A DNA stretch of 64,000 bases, from the NCBI GenBank assembly GCA_018065085.1, contig JAGHUA010000022.1:39197-103196 (forward strand). Direction: 5' to 3'. Origin of the DNA: Candidatus Liminaster caballi. Lineage in GTDB: Bacteria; Bacteroidota; Bacteroidia; Bacteroidales; UBA3663. Positions within the stretch are counted from its first letter, which is position 1; every line of letters starts with the position of its first letter. Below are positions 23,608 through 32,827 of this stretch, piece after piece. The notes under the pieces were generated by a model. It was not told where the DNA came from and did no database searches. It saw nothing but the letters and a program-made list of their open reading frames with translations. Position numbers and translations under genes: made by a program.

Positions 23608-25137
23608 TTAGGAATAGAGGAATCGCTTGATGGACTTCTTTGGAGTCTTCTCAAACTCCTGCTCTACGAGCTCGAAGGCGTTGACGTGAGCGTAGGCCGG
23701 CAGGCGGTGGTTCATGTCGCGCATGAGTGAGTTATAGTGGCGGAGCAGGGCCTCATCGTCCTTGAATCCAGCCTTGGCAGCAGCCTCGCGGTCAGGGTAG
23801 GTGAGGGCCACGAGGCGCAGGTCGCGCTGCACCACAACGCTCTCGACCACAAACGGAAGCGAGTTGACCTCGGCCTCGATCTCCTCTGGGTAGATGTTCT
23901 GTCCTGTGCCCGAAAGGAGCATGTTCTTGATGCGTCCGCGGATGAAGATGTTGCCCACGGTGTCGATGACGCCCATGTCGCCTGTGTGGAGCCATCCGTC
24001 GGCATCAATGGTGCGGCGTGTGGCCTCCTCGTTCTTATAGTAGCCCAGCATGACGTTCATGCCGCGTGTGAGGATCTCGCCAGGCACGTTGTGCGGGTCG
24101 GTGCTGTCGATGTGCACTTCCATGCGTGGAGCAGCCTTGCCGCATGAGTTGCGAACGAAGTCCTTCCAGTCTTCATAGCCGATGATCGGAGCGCATTCGG
24201 TCATGCCGTAGCCCACGGTATATGGGAAGTCGATCTCCTTGAGCACCTCCTCGACCTCCGAGTTGAGGGCTGCGCCTCCGATGATGACCTCATAGAGATT
24301 GCCGCCGAGGGCTTCCATCAGGCCTTCGCGCATCTTGCGGTTGATGGTATTGCGCAGGAACGGGATGCGACGCATGGCCGAGATCTTCGGATCCTTGAAC
24401 TGAGGCATGAGTCCCTTGCGCACGATCTTCTCGATGAGCATTGGCACGAGCACGAGGATGATAGGCTTGACGTCCTTGAGCGCGGCCATGATGAGCGTAG
24501 GCGTGAGGGCGCGGTTGAGGAATGTGATGTGGATGCCGGTGCAGAACTCGTACATCAGCTCGAACGACATGCCGTAGAGGTGGGCGGTAGGCAGGAGCGA
24601 GAGGACTGACTGTCCGGCATGGAGGTTAGGCAGCACCTGCTGGGCGAATGCCATGTTGCTCCAAAGTGCACGTTCGGGGATCATCACGCCCTTAGGGTCG
24701 GACGTGGTGCCTGATGTATAGTTGATCATGAGCAGCTCGTCGGGTGTGTGACGTTCGTAGTGGACGTCCTCAGGGGTCAGCTCAGGGCAGTCAGTAAGCG
24801 TCACGAGGTCTGGCTGGAGCAGGACGATCTCGCTCTCAGAGTGGGCCACAAGGCGTTCGACGGTCTCGGCCGTAAACTCGTTGAGCAACGGCACGGCAAC
24901 GGCACGGTAGGTGAAGGCTGCGAGGAGCGCGATGCTCCATTGTGCGCTCGGACGGCCGCAGAGGGCGATGCGGAAACCCGGCTTGAGGCCTTTCTCCTGC
25001 CATATCTGATGATAGCGTGCTATCTGCTGGGCTACTTGTCCGTATGTGAAGGTCTCGCCCTGGTAGTTGCTGAGGGCGGGGAGGTCCCAGTTCTGACGGA
25101 TCGATTCTTCGAGTACTGCGTTCAATCTGGCTTTCAT
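23608..25137 (-). CDS. Long-chain acyl-CoA/AMP-forming ligase
   Basis: 509 residues of the ANL superfamily. Motifs: P-loop INYTSGTTSDPKGV, GGAALNSEV, VGYGMTECAP, the TGD in GWLHTGDMG, and the C-terminal hinge region FIRGRIKNMLLSGTGQNIYP with catalytic Lys expected near TPKKSIKRFLY. It activates a fatty or other carboxylic acid via an acyl-adenylate and transfers it to CoA or a carrier. The adjacent acyltransferase raises the possibility that the activated acyl group is used for surface modification (inference). Confidence 0.92.
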   Translation of the reverse strand: MKARLNAVLEESIRQNWDLPALSNYQGETFTYGQVAQQIARYHQIWQEKGLKPGFRIALCGRPSAQWSIALLAAFTYRAVAVPLLNEFTAETVERLVAHSESEIVLLQPDLVTLTDCPELTPEDVHYERHTPDELLMINYTSGTTSDPKGVMIPERALWSNMAFAQQVLPNLHAGQSVLSLLPTAHLYGMSFELMYEFCTGIHITFLNRALTPTLIMAALKDVKPIILVLVPMLIEKIVRKGLMPQFKDPKISAMRRIPFLRNTINRKMREGLMEALGGNLYEVIIGGAALNSEVEEVLKEIDFPYTVGYGMTECAPIIGYEDWKDFVRNSCGKAAPRMEVHIDSTDPHNVPGEILTRGMNVMLGYYKNEEATRRTIDADGWLHTGDMGVIDTVGNIFIRGRIKNMLLSGTGQNIYPEEIEAEVNSLPFVVESVVVQRDLRLVALTYPDREAAAKAGFKDDEALLRHYNSLMRDMNHRLPAYAHVNAFELVEQEFEKTPKKSIKRFLYS

Positions 25138-25198
25138 AATCTATAAGGATAAGGATGTGTGACTGTATGTTTTTATATTCGTGTTAATGGTTCTGTCT

Positions 25199-25260
25199 GA
25201 TGATTACTGCTTCGGCGTGAGCAATTGCTTCGTCGTAAGCGATTACTGCTTAGGCGTGAG
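25199..25260. repeat. About 21-bp tandem repeat at the porX 3' end
   Basis: Three degenerate copies of GATTACTGCTTAGGCGTGAG (minus-strand sense: CTCACGCCTAAGCAGTAATC). The first contains the last codons and stop of porX; the next two lie just beyond, in the same reading frame. Confidence 0.85.
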
Positions 25261-26820
25261 TGTGATGAGTGGGATGAGCATCTCTTCCATCGAGATGCCT
25301 CCGTGCTGGAAGGTGTCGCGATAGTACTGCGCATAGTAGTTATAGTTGTTGGGGTATGCGAAGAAGTCGCGCGACGTGGCGATGACATAGCTCGTCGAGA
25401 GGTTGAGCACGGGCAGGCCGAAGTCCTTTGGACGTGTGATCTCATAGACGTTCTTGTCCTGATGGTTGAGGTTCTTGCCGAGCTTGTATCGCAGGTTGGT
25501 GTTGACGTTCTTGTCGCCAACGATGCGCACGGGGTTGTCCACGCGGATGGAACCGTGGTCGGTGGTCAGAATGACCTTGTATCCCATGCCGGCTATGCGA
25601 CGGAACAGCTCGATGGTGGACGAGTGTTCGAGCCACGTGCGTGTGAGGGCTCGGTAGGCCGACTCGTTGTTGGCCAGTTCGCTCACCACCTTGATGTCCG
25701 TACGGGCATGGCTGAGCATGTCGATGAAGTTGAGGACGATGACGTTGAGCGGATACTGAGCGAGCGAACGGAGCTGCGAGGCGAGCTTGTCGCCGTATGA
25801 CGACTCGTTGACCTTGTGATAGCTGAAGCGGTAGGGCTTGCGATAGCGGTCAAGGTGGGTCTGGATGAGAGGCGCCTCGTTGAGGTTCTTGCCTTCCTCC
25901 GAGTCCTCATCGACCCACAGGTCGGGGAACATCTGTGCGATCTTGTCAGGCAGCAGACCCGAGAAGATAGCGTTGCGCGCATACTGTGTGGCTGTCGGCA
26001 GGATGGAGCAATAGACGTCCTCCTGGCATGTGAAGTATTCCGAGAGCAGAGGCTGTATGACGCGCCATTGGTCGAGGCGGAAGTTGTCGATCACCACGAG
26101 GAACACCTTCTCGCCCGAGTCGAGCGATGGGAAGATGTGGGTCTTGAAGATGTCGGTGGACATCACGGGTGCCTCGGTATCGGACTGGGCACGACCCGAC
26201 TGGGCTGCCAGCTTCTCGCCGATCCACGACTCATAGTTGCGCTTGACGAACTTCGAGAATGCGGCGTTGGCCTCCTGCTTCTGCATCAGCAGCATCTGGC
26301 TGAGACCCGAATCCTCGGACGAGGAGAGTTCCAGTTCCCAGAACACCAGTCGCTTATACACCTCGACCCAGTCCTGGAACGTCATGGCCGACCCGATCTG
26401 CATCGACAGACGGCCGAACTCCTGCTGATAGCCCGAGGTCTGGTGCTGCTGGGTTATCTCGCGCGCATGGAGGTTCTTCTTGATGGACATGAGCATCTGT
26501 GTGGGCAGCACGGGCTTGATGAGATAATCGGCAATCTTGCCGCCGATGGCCTGATCCATGATGCTCTCCTCCTCGCTCTTGGTGACCATGATGACGGGGA
26601 GGGCAGGCTGCAGGTCCTTGATGCGCTGGAGGGTCTCAAGTCCGGTCAGGCCAGGCATGTTCTCATCGAGGAAGACGAGGTCGAACGAATGCTGATGCAC
26701 GAGGTCGAGCGCATCCTGTCCGTTGGTGGCTGTCACCACCTCGTATCCTTTCTGCTGAAGGAAGAGTATGTGTGGGCGTAAGAGATCAATCTCGTCGTCA
26801 GCCCAGAGAAGGAGAGGCAT
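25243..26820 (-). CDS. porX: PorX-type response regulator with PglZ domain
   Basis: 525 residues. An N-terminal receiver domain has the acidic pair Asp8-Asp9, phosphoacceptor Asp52 in LVFLDENMPG and Lys in LIKPV; a helical linker leads to a C-terminal PglZ/alkaline-phosphatase-like domain with VFLVVIDNFRLDQW, LPTATQYAR and TTDHGSIRV metal-site motifs. PorX regulates the type IX secretion system in Bacteroidota with PorY and SigP, and its PglZ domain has been reported to hydrolyse oligonucleotides. The two secreted proteins with T9SS-like tails in this window fit an active T9SS. The gene has a mutable-looking repeat at its 3' end. Confidence 0.92.
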   Translation of the reverse strand: MPLLLWADDEIDLLRPHILFLQQKGYEVVTATNGQDALDLVHQHSFDLVFLDENMPGLTGLETLQRIKDLQPALPVIMVTKSEEESIMDQAIGGKIADYLIKPVLPTQMLMSIKKNLHAREITQQHQTSGYQQEFGRLSMQIGSAMTFQDWVEVYKRLVFWELELSSSEDSGLSQMLLMQKQEANAAFSKFVKRNYESWIGEKLAAQSGRAQSDTEAPVMSTDIFKTHIFPSLDSGEKVFLVVIDNFRLDQWRVIQPLLSEYFTCQEDVYCSILPTATQYARNAIFSGLLPDKIAQMFPDLWVDEDSEEGKNLNEAPLIQTHLDRYRKPYRFSYHKVNESSYGDKLASQLRSLAQYPLNVIVLNFIDMLSHARTDIKVVSELANNESAYRALTRTWLEHSSTIELFRRIAGMGYKVILTTDHGSIRVDNPVRIVGDKNVNTNLRYKLGKNLNHQDKNVYEITRPKDFGLPVLNLSTSYVIATSRDFFAYPNNYNYYAQYYRDTFQHGGISMEEMLIPLITLTPKQ

Positions 26821-26827
26821 TTCTTAT

Positions 26828-26884
26828 GATTTTGAATTATTTATTCCCAACTATGAATATGTGTTCCCAGTTATGAATTTCCGG
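26828..26884. repeat. Short repeat TTCCCAnnTATGAAT between helicase and porX
   Basis: Two to three degenerate copies of TTCCCAACTATGAAT fill the 64-bp gap. No other feature. Confidence 0.5.
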
Positions 26885-28822
26885 TTATGCGTTGTGGCCT
26901 GCTGCGTCATCCGGCTGTTCAACTCTCAGCTCGCCATGCTCGGTGATGTGTTCCACGAGACGATGGTAGAAGCTGTGGTGTGAGAGCGTCGAAGCGTCGC
27001 CAAGGACGATGAGCTTCATGCGGGCTCGGGTGATCGCCACGTTCATGCGTCGCAGGTCGTTGAGGAAGCCGATGCGTCCCTCGTCGTTGCCTCGCACCAT
27101 CGAGATGAGGATCACGTCGCGTTCCTGACCCTGGAAGCCATCTACCGTATTGACCGTGATCTGATGACGGATGGGCTGGAGGAACGAACTCTGGCGTACG
27201 AGCTTGCGGAGCAGCTGCACCTGGCTCTTGTATGGCGATATGATGCCGAAGTCGATGCGTTCGCGCAGCATTCGGTCGATGCCCAGCTGGCGGATGTAGT
27301 CGCGCAGGGTCTTGACGAGCAGGAGTCCCTCGCTGGTGTTCAGTCGGCTCTGCGACAACGGATTGAGCTGCTCCTCGAAACCGAGCTTCGAGGTGTCGAT
27401 CCACACCATGGGCGTGTCGAGCGGGAAGACCGTGCGCAGGGCGACCTCGGGAGCGGCTGTGAGCCTGCCCTGATAGAACCAGTCGGACGAGAAGCGCATG
27501 ATGTCCTGATGCATGCGGTATTGCACGGTCAGGAGTTCCACGCATGTGGGTTTCTCCTTCGCCACCTTCTGCATGAGCGTGTGGCTGAGTCCCTGCATCT
27601 CGGCTTCGCGGCATTTGACCGTAGGCGGCAGCTGGCAATGGTCGCCTGCCAGGATCACGCGGTCGGCCTTGATGATGGCAGCCCAACAGGCGGCCTCGAA
27701 TGCCTGTGCAGCCTCGTCGATGAAGAGCGTGGAGAAATGCTTGCGTTCGAGCACTCGCGATGCCGTTCCGATGAGCGTGCAGGCGATGACGCGGCTCTGG
27801 GCAAAGAGGTCTTCGTTGATGCGTATCTCCAGTTCGGTACGGCGGTTGCGGAGCTTGCCTAACTGCGACCCGGCAGCACGTCGTTCGGTGGCAGAGGCGT
27901 TGCGCGACGAAAGCTTGGCGATGGCCTCACGTTCGGCTTTGCGTATCGCCCAGAGCTCGGTGTAGTCGGGATGCGACTCATAGCGCCGTTCGTAGGTGGC
28001 ATCGAGCAGACTGTCGCTCACTCGCATCGGATTGCCCACACGCAGCACGCTTATGCCCCGTGCCAGCAGCTGTTCGGCTATCCAATCGACTGCCGCATTG
28101 CTCTGTGCGCACACCAGCACCTGTGTCTCGCGTCGCAGGGTTTCGCCTATTGCCTCGACGAGCGTCGTGGTCTTGCCCGTGCCCGGAGGTCCGTGGACGA
28201 TGGCTACCTCGCGTGCGCAGATGACCTTCATCACGGCTTTCTGCTGCGACTGGTTGAGCCATGGGAACGGAAGCGGCTGCTCGGTGCGGAACGATGGCTG
28301 TTCGCTGCCAATCAGCACGTTGCGTAGATGCTGGAGGCGCGGATTGTCGGTCGTGGACACCTTGTGTATCGCCTCGCGCATGACGTGGTGTGATGTGGCG
28401 TCGAACGAGAGCTGAACGCCCAGATGGGACGTGCGGGCATATTGACGTATGGTCTCGGCTGCCTGTGTGTTGGGAATGGTGATGAGCAGGCGTTGGCCAT
28501 CGACCCTCGACACCATGCACGACCATGTGAAGAAGATCGGGCGTTCGTGGTCGTCCTCGGTGCGGAAGAATGCCACCGGACGTCCTGGCTCGAACTCGGC
28601 CTCACGGTCGGGCTGATCGCCCTCCATGTCGTTGAACACCTCGATGACCAGCTGGTTGAGGGCGTTGTAGAACGTGCGTCCGCCGCTGATGGGGTAGAGG
28701 CATTTGCCCTGACGTATGCGCCGCTGGATGCCTGCCTGTCGGCTCATCTCCTCATACTCCTTCTTCTCAAACTCATATTCGAGCTTGAGCAGGTGTTCCT
28801 GTATGTTGAGGTGCTGGCGCAT
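26885..28822 (-). CDS. UPF1/SMUBP2-like superfamily 1 helicase
   Basis: 645 residues. After a beta-rich N-terminal region, the helicase core shows Walker A GPPGTGKTT (about residue 215), AQSNAAVDW, Walker B LFIDEAAQ, GDHCQLPPT, QYRMHQ, VDGFQGQERDVI and NVAITRAR, the SF1B set of the DNA2/NAM7/UPF1 family. It lacks a nuclease domain, unlike the larger helicase at 8597. Role in RNA or DNA remodelling is unknown; such proteins are common in Bacteroidales. It lies 64 bp upstream of porX in the same orientation. Confidence 0.9.
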   Translation of the reverse strand: MRQHLNIQEHLLKLEYEFEKKEYEEMSRQAGIQRRIRQGKCLYPISGGRTFYNALNQLVIEVFNDMEGDQPDREAEFEPGRPVAFFRTEDDHERPIFFTWSCMVSRVDGQRLLITIPNTQAAETIRQYARTSHLGVQLSFDATSHHVMREAIHKVSTTDNPRLQHLRNVLIGSEQPSFRTEQPLPFPWLNQSQQKAVMKVICAREVAIVHGPPGTGKTTTLVEAIGETLRRETQVLVCAQSNAAVDWIAEQLLARGISVLRVGNPMRVSDSLLDATYERRYESHPDYTELWAIRKAEREAIAKLSSRNASATERRAAGSQLGKLRNRRTELEIRINEDLFAQSRVIACTLIGTASRVLERKHFSTLFIDEAAQAFEAACWAAIIKADRVILAGDHCQLPPTVKCREAEMQGLSHTLMQKVAKEKPTCVELLTVQYRMHQDIMRFSSDWFYQGRLTAAPEVALRTVFPLDTPMVWIDTSKLGFEEQLNPLSQSRLNTSEGLLLVKTLRDYIRQLGIDRMLRERIDFGIISPYKSQVQLLRKLVRQSSFLQPIRHQITVNTVDGFQGQERDVILISMVRGNDEGRIGFLNDLRRMNVAITRARMKLIVLGDASTLSHHSFYHRLVEHITEHGELRVEQPDDAAGHNA

Positions 28823-28847
28823 GGTCGTGAGTGTTTTTTTGTTCTTT

Positions 28848-28914
28848 AGTTTCCTTTGTCCTTTGTCTTTCGTCCTTCGTCCTTTGTCTTTCGTCCTTTG
28901 TCTTTCGTCCTTAG
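28848..28914. repeat. Tandem repeat CCTTTGTCTTTCGT
   Basis: About five degenerate 7-14 bp units (CCTTTGT, CTTTCGT, CCTTCGT) run through the gap between the porin stop and the helicase start. Confidence 0.75.
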
Positions 28915-30971
28915 TTCTGCAGGTCGAGGATCACGCCCATCTCCATGCGACGTGTCTGGGCTGGGTAGTAAGGCATGATGAACGAGTCGTTGGTGACGGC
29001 TCCGTCGAGCAGGTTGTGCATGGCAAGGAAGAACTTGATGCGCTTGAGGTTACAGTTGACGTAGCCGTTGAGCATCGGGTAGTTGCCACACTTGATGTCG
29101 CGCTGCACGCAGAACTGCTGGGTGGCTGGCTGATAGACAGGCACGTAATAGCGTGTGTTATAATAGCCCGTGACGCCAGCCTGGATCAGAAGTGTCTTGG
29201 CTATGCGGAAGCGGAACGAGAGGTCTGACTCGACGCTTACCGTCGGCAGGTTGAGCACCTTCGACTTGCTCGAAATCTGTACGAGTACGGCATTCTCCCA
29301 CGACAGCCATTTGCCTGCATGGAGTCCCTGACGGGCTTCGATGGCAAAGACGTCGATCTGCTGTCCGAACTGGCGAGGCATGCCTGTGTTGTCGAAATAG
29401 TGGAAGTCGCTGATATGCTCGATGCCGCCGCGGATGCTGGTGCCGGTGCGAGGGTAGGCGATGGTGCCATCCACCCGGACATGCTTCTCAGCCTTGAACT
29501 TCGAGTTGCTCCAACGGAAATGGTTGCTGAAATAGTGCTGGAGAAGATAAGGCGTGTGGGTGTTGCGCACTTTGGCTCCAAGGGTCACGAGCAGGCTGTC
29601 GGTGCGGCGGCCTGTCTCCGCGTCGCGTCTGCCGAATGGGATGGTGGTGTAGATTGTGCCATCGACCATCACATCGCCCAGCTTGTCTCCGTCCGAGATG
29701 CAGGTCTTGGCCGTGGCGTCGAAGCGGATGTCCGAGCTCTGCTGACGGCTGATCTGTCCGCCCACCCATACGTTGTTCGATGAGTGTGAACGTGGGATGT
29801 ACTTCAGGTCGAGCGAGTCCTGAAGCATGGTATATTGCTGATGCTCAAAGCCGATGAAACCGCTGATTGCAAACTGCGAGAAACGGCTGAAGCCCTCGTT
29901 GAGACGGAGTCCGGCGTAGGTCGAGATGCAGCGGTAGGAGGTCGAGTCGTGGGTCTCAAGCGGGTCATACCAGTTGTCGGCAAAGAACGGGTCGTCTTTG
30001 GCCTGGGCTGACTTGCCCATCACGAAGTTATGGTGCATCGACTCGATGTCGATGTTGTGGAAGATCGATGCCACGGGGATGAACTCGTCATAGACCGATG
30101 AGTCTGCGGGATCGATGCGCTCCTGCCACATGCCGAAGTCGTAGCTGTGCTGGAAGTGGAGCTGGCGCGTGTCGGTCTCGTTCCATGTGTCGGTCAGGCG
30201 CGTCGGCATGTTGCGCGGATCGGTGAAGTTCGAGTTGAACGTATCCGGATTGAGCACCATGCCTCGGTCTGTGATGCCGCCGTTCTCCTGGTTGGCAAGC
30301 TTCGACAGGTTGAAGTTGATGTATGCCTTATACTGGTCGCCCTCATAGTAGGCATAGCTCGTCCAGCGCAACGGCTTGGTGGCCGAGTTCATGTATTCGC
30401 CTCGGGCATACACATAGTCGAGCTGCGAACCGATGCCTGTCTGTCGGTTGAAGTTGCCCATGAAGCTGAGACGCAGGCGGTCGTTCTCCTGGATGCTCGA
30501 TCCGGACTTTGTAAAGTTGATTACTGTGAGCGGAACCTTCGTATTGTAGTAGAGCTGCTGTGAAGGGTCTGTACGGAACAGATTATAAGCGTTGGCAAAG
30601 ATGAAGTCGTGATCATCGCGACGGTCGAAGAAAGCTTGCACAAGGTGCGGGCTGAAATTATTACCCGTGTGAAGAACTGACAACGCGTGACTGTTCATCG
30701 TCTGACGGTTGCCGAGACCGATGAACGAGGTGTCGGGCTCGCAGCAATGTCTCAGACCAGTGAGCGGATCGAGCATGTAGCAAAGTCGATCGTCGCGCAG
30801 GGGGATGCACGGGTTATCCTCCTTGGTGGTAGTCGCGTTTTTGTCCGTGCTGCCGTTGCCTGTGTTCGCAGCAACGTCTTCCGACAGGTTGCTCTGTGCG
30901 TATGCTGTTGCAGCATTCACGCACGCGCATATAATAAAAAGGTACAAAAGTACCTGACGTAGCATTTTCAT
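28911..30971 (-). CDS. Putative porin (Porin_10 family outer-membrane beta barrel)
   Basis: 686 residues from ATG at 30971 (MKMLRQVLLYLFIICACVNA signal peptide, cleaved near YAQS). The mature part is rich in alternating aromatic/polar beta strands and ends with EMGVILDLQN. The pattern SLSFRFRIAKTLLIQAG and LNGYVNCNLKRIKFFLA fits the Porin_10 family of Bacteroidota. It should form an outer-membrane channel of unknown selectivity. A longer frame to 31007 is rejected because a perfect promoter (30977-31008) overlaps it. The start codon lies only 5 nt after the -7 box, so the mRNA may be leaderless. Confidence 0.85.
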   Translation of the reverse strand: MKMLRQVLLYLFIICACVNAATAYAQSNLSEDVAANTGNGSTDKNATTTKEDNPCIPLRDDRLCYMLDPLTGLRHCCEPDTSFIGLGNRQTMNSHALSVLHTGNNFSPHLVQAFFDRRDDHDFIFANAYNLFRTDPSQQLYYNTKVPLTVINFTKSGSSIQENDRLRLSFMGNFNRQTGIGSQLDYVYARGEYMNSATKPLRWTSYAYYEGDQYKAYINFNLSKLANQENGGITDRGMVLNPDTFNSNFTDPRNMPTRLTDTWNETDTRQLHFQHSYDFGMWQERIDPADSSVYDEFIPVASIFHNIDIESMHHNFVMGKSAQAKDDPFFADNWYDPLETHDSTSYRCISTYAGLRLNEGFSRFSQFAISGFIGFEHQQYTMLQDSLDLKYIPRSHSSNNVWVGGQISRQQSSDIRFDATAKTCISDGDKLGDVMVDGTIYTTIPFGRRDAETGRRTDSLLVTLGAKVRNTHTPYLLQHYFSNHFRWSNSKFKAEKHVRVDGTIAYPRTGTSIRGGIEHISDFHYFDNTGMPRQFGQQIDVFAIEARQGLHAGKWLSWENAVLVQISSKSKVLNLPTVSVESDLSFRFRIAKTLLIQAGVTGYYNTRYYVPVYQPATQQFCVQRDIKCGNYPMLNGYVNCNLKRIKFFLAMHNLLDGAVTNDSFIMPYYPAQTRRMEMGVILDLQN

Positions 30972-30976
30972 GGGCG

Positions 30977-31008
30977 CAAAGATACATTCATTTATTGACA
31001 TGACCAAA
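30977..31008 (-). promoter_or_regulatory. Consensus promoter of the porin gene
   Basis: Minus strand: TTTG, 20 nt, then TATCTTTG (30984 to 30977). Spacing equals that of dnaJ and the antitoxin. The ATG at 30971 is about where transcription should start; a second in-frame ATG follows at 30965. Confidence 0.8.
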
Positions 31009-31129
31009 TTATTTCGCGAAAAACCTAATTTTATTCACATTTTATTGAATAATCACGTTTCTGCTGTTAATTATCATTAATGTTTTAAACTTTTTCAGCG
31101 TTTTTATTTCAAATGTTAAAATTTAATGT

Positions 31130-31137
31130 TAATTTTG
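31130..31137 (+). promoter_or_regulatory. -7 box of the rprXY operon
   Basis: TAATTTTG, 51 nt before the rprX ATG. No clear -33 TTTG is present. Confidence 0.5.
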
Positions 31138-31187
31138 CACCCGAAAAGTTAATCGATGCATTGTTGTATTGACAAAACAGCTAAAGA

Positions 31188-32825
31188 ATGAAGAAGAGTA
31201 CTATCTGGTATATAACGATTGTGCTGATACTGGCCTTTGCCGGATTCATTGCCCTGCAGATCTCGTATCTCGATGTCATTGTGGGCACTCGCAAGGAGCA
31301 GTTCAAGCGTGCCGTCAACCGTTCGCTCTACATGGTGAACCGCGAGCTTGAGCGTCAGGAGACACGCACCTATCTCAATGAGAACTTCGACGAGGATCAG
31401 CGTCAGCAGCTTGAAGAGATGCTCCACGATGACTATGACGACCTTCAGGCCCTCTATTCCCAGTCGTCCGTCACGACCATGCCCAATCAGATGCAGATCA
31501 GCCATCAGCATCAGAGCGTCAGCGTGATGGGGCCCGACGGTTCGGTTCAGACGTTCGAGTTCTCTGTGGCCGACACTTCGATGCTCCAGTCCTACAGCGT
31601 CGGTCCGCAGCATAAGGGCAACAACATCCAGAGCCGTCAGAAGACGCGCCAGGACATGCTCTTCCGCCAGTATGTCCATCAGCGCAATGTGCTCGACGAT
31701 GTGATCTTCCGCATCATGGTGCGTGCCTCTGACCGCAATATCCTCGACCGTGTCGATCCCGACGAGCTGCGACGCATGCTCAGCGCCTCTTTCCAGCGCG
31801 AGGGCTGTGAGCTTCCGTTTGAGTTCTGTATCGTCGAGCGCGACGGTCGCACAGCCTACCGTTCGCCTGGATATAATGCCGAACGTGCCGAGCGTGAGGG
31901 CTGTTTCATGCAGGTCCTGTTCGACTCTGAGTCGCTGCAGTCGGCCACCCAGCCGCAAGGCGGAGCCATCACCGACCGCCTTAACTATGTCGAGGTCTAT
32001 TTCCCCAACAGCGACCGCTACCTCCTGCGTGACAGCCTTGACTTCATGGTTCCGTCGTTCCTCTTCTCGGCGGTCATCCTCTTCCTCTTTATCTTCGTGA
32101 TTGTGGTCATCTTCCGCAGCAAGAAACTCAGCGAGATGAAGAACGACTTCATCAACAACATGACCCACGAGTTCAAGACTCCGATCAGTTCCATATCGCT
32201 TGCAGCTCAGATGCTTAACGACCCGAGTGTGTCCAAGTCGCCCGATATGGTGTCACGTCTCACCGGAGTGATCGGCGATGAGACCAAGCGCCTCCGGTTC
32301 CAGGTCGAGAAGGTCCTGCAGATGTCGATGTTCGACAAGCAGCGCACCAACCTCAAGTTGCAGGAGCAGAACGTCAACGCTCTGGTCGATAGCATTGTCA
32401 ATACCTTCCGTCTCAAGGTCGAGAAGGCTGGCGGAACGCTCGAAGCCCAGCTCGATGCCGACGACGATGTCTGCATGATCGACGAGATGCACTTCACCAA
32501 CGTGATCTTCAATCTCCTCGACAATGCCTATAAGTATTCGCGCGAGGATGTGCCGCTCCATCTCTGTGTGCACACGTCCAATCCTGATGATCGTCATCTT
32601 GAGATACGTGTGAGCGACAACGGCATCGGCATCAAGAGCGAAAACCTCAAGCGAATATTCGAGAAATTCTATCGCGTGCCGACAGGCAACCTCCATAATG
32701 TCAAGGGCTTCGGTCTCGGTCTTGCCTACGTCTGGAAGATCGTCACCGACCACGGCGGACAGATCAAGGCCGAATCAGTCTTCGGTCAGGGAACAACGTT
32801 TATTATTAACATTCAACTCATATAA
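31188..32825 (+). CDS. rprX: Sensor histidine kinase RprX
   Basis: 545 residues. TM helix 1 (residues 5-27), a periplasmic domain of about 250 residues, TM helix 2 (about 283-304), then HisKA with phospho-acceptor His327 in NNMTHEFKTPIS, and a HATPase with NLLDNAYKYS, DNGIGI and GFGLGLAY. Its partner two bp downstream is RprY, and the pair matches the RprX/RprY system described in Bacteroides fragilis, where it was linked to tetracycline regulation and stress. The periplasmic signal is unknown. Confidence 0.92.
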   Translation: MKKSTIWYITIVLILAFAGFIALQISYLDVIVGTRKEQFKRAVNRSLYMVNRELERQETRTYLNENFDEDQRQQLEEMLHDDYDDLQALYSQSSVTTMPNQMQISHQHQSVSVMGPDGSVQTFEFSVADTSMLQSYSVGPQHKGNNIQSRQKTRQDMLFRQYVHQRNVLDDVIFRIMVRASDRNILDRVDPDELRRMLSASFQREGCELPFEFCIVERDGRTAYRSPGYNAERAEREGCFMQVLFDSESLQSATQPQGGAITDRLNYVEVYFPNSDRYLLRDSLDFMVPSFLFSAVILFLFIFVIVVIFRSKKLSEMKNDFINNMTHEFKTPISSISLAAQMLNDPSVSKSPDMVSRLTGVIGDETKRLRFQVEKVLQMSMFDKQRTNLKLQEQNVNALVDSIVNTFRLKVEKAGGTLEAQLDADDDVCMIDEMHFTNVIFNLLDNAYKYSREDVPLHLCVHTSNPDDRHLEIRVSDNGIGIKSENLKRIFEKFYRVPTGNLHNVKGFGLGLAYVWKIVTDHGGQIKAESVFGQGTTFIINIQLI

Positions 32826-32827
32826 CT

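Noticed and set aside
25816..26781. 321-codon frame antisense to porX
   Set aside because: Repetitive Leu/Glu/His composition, no motifs, full overlap with a certain gene.
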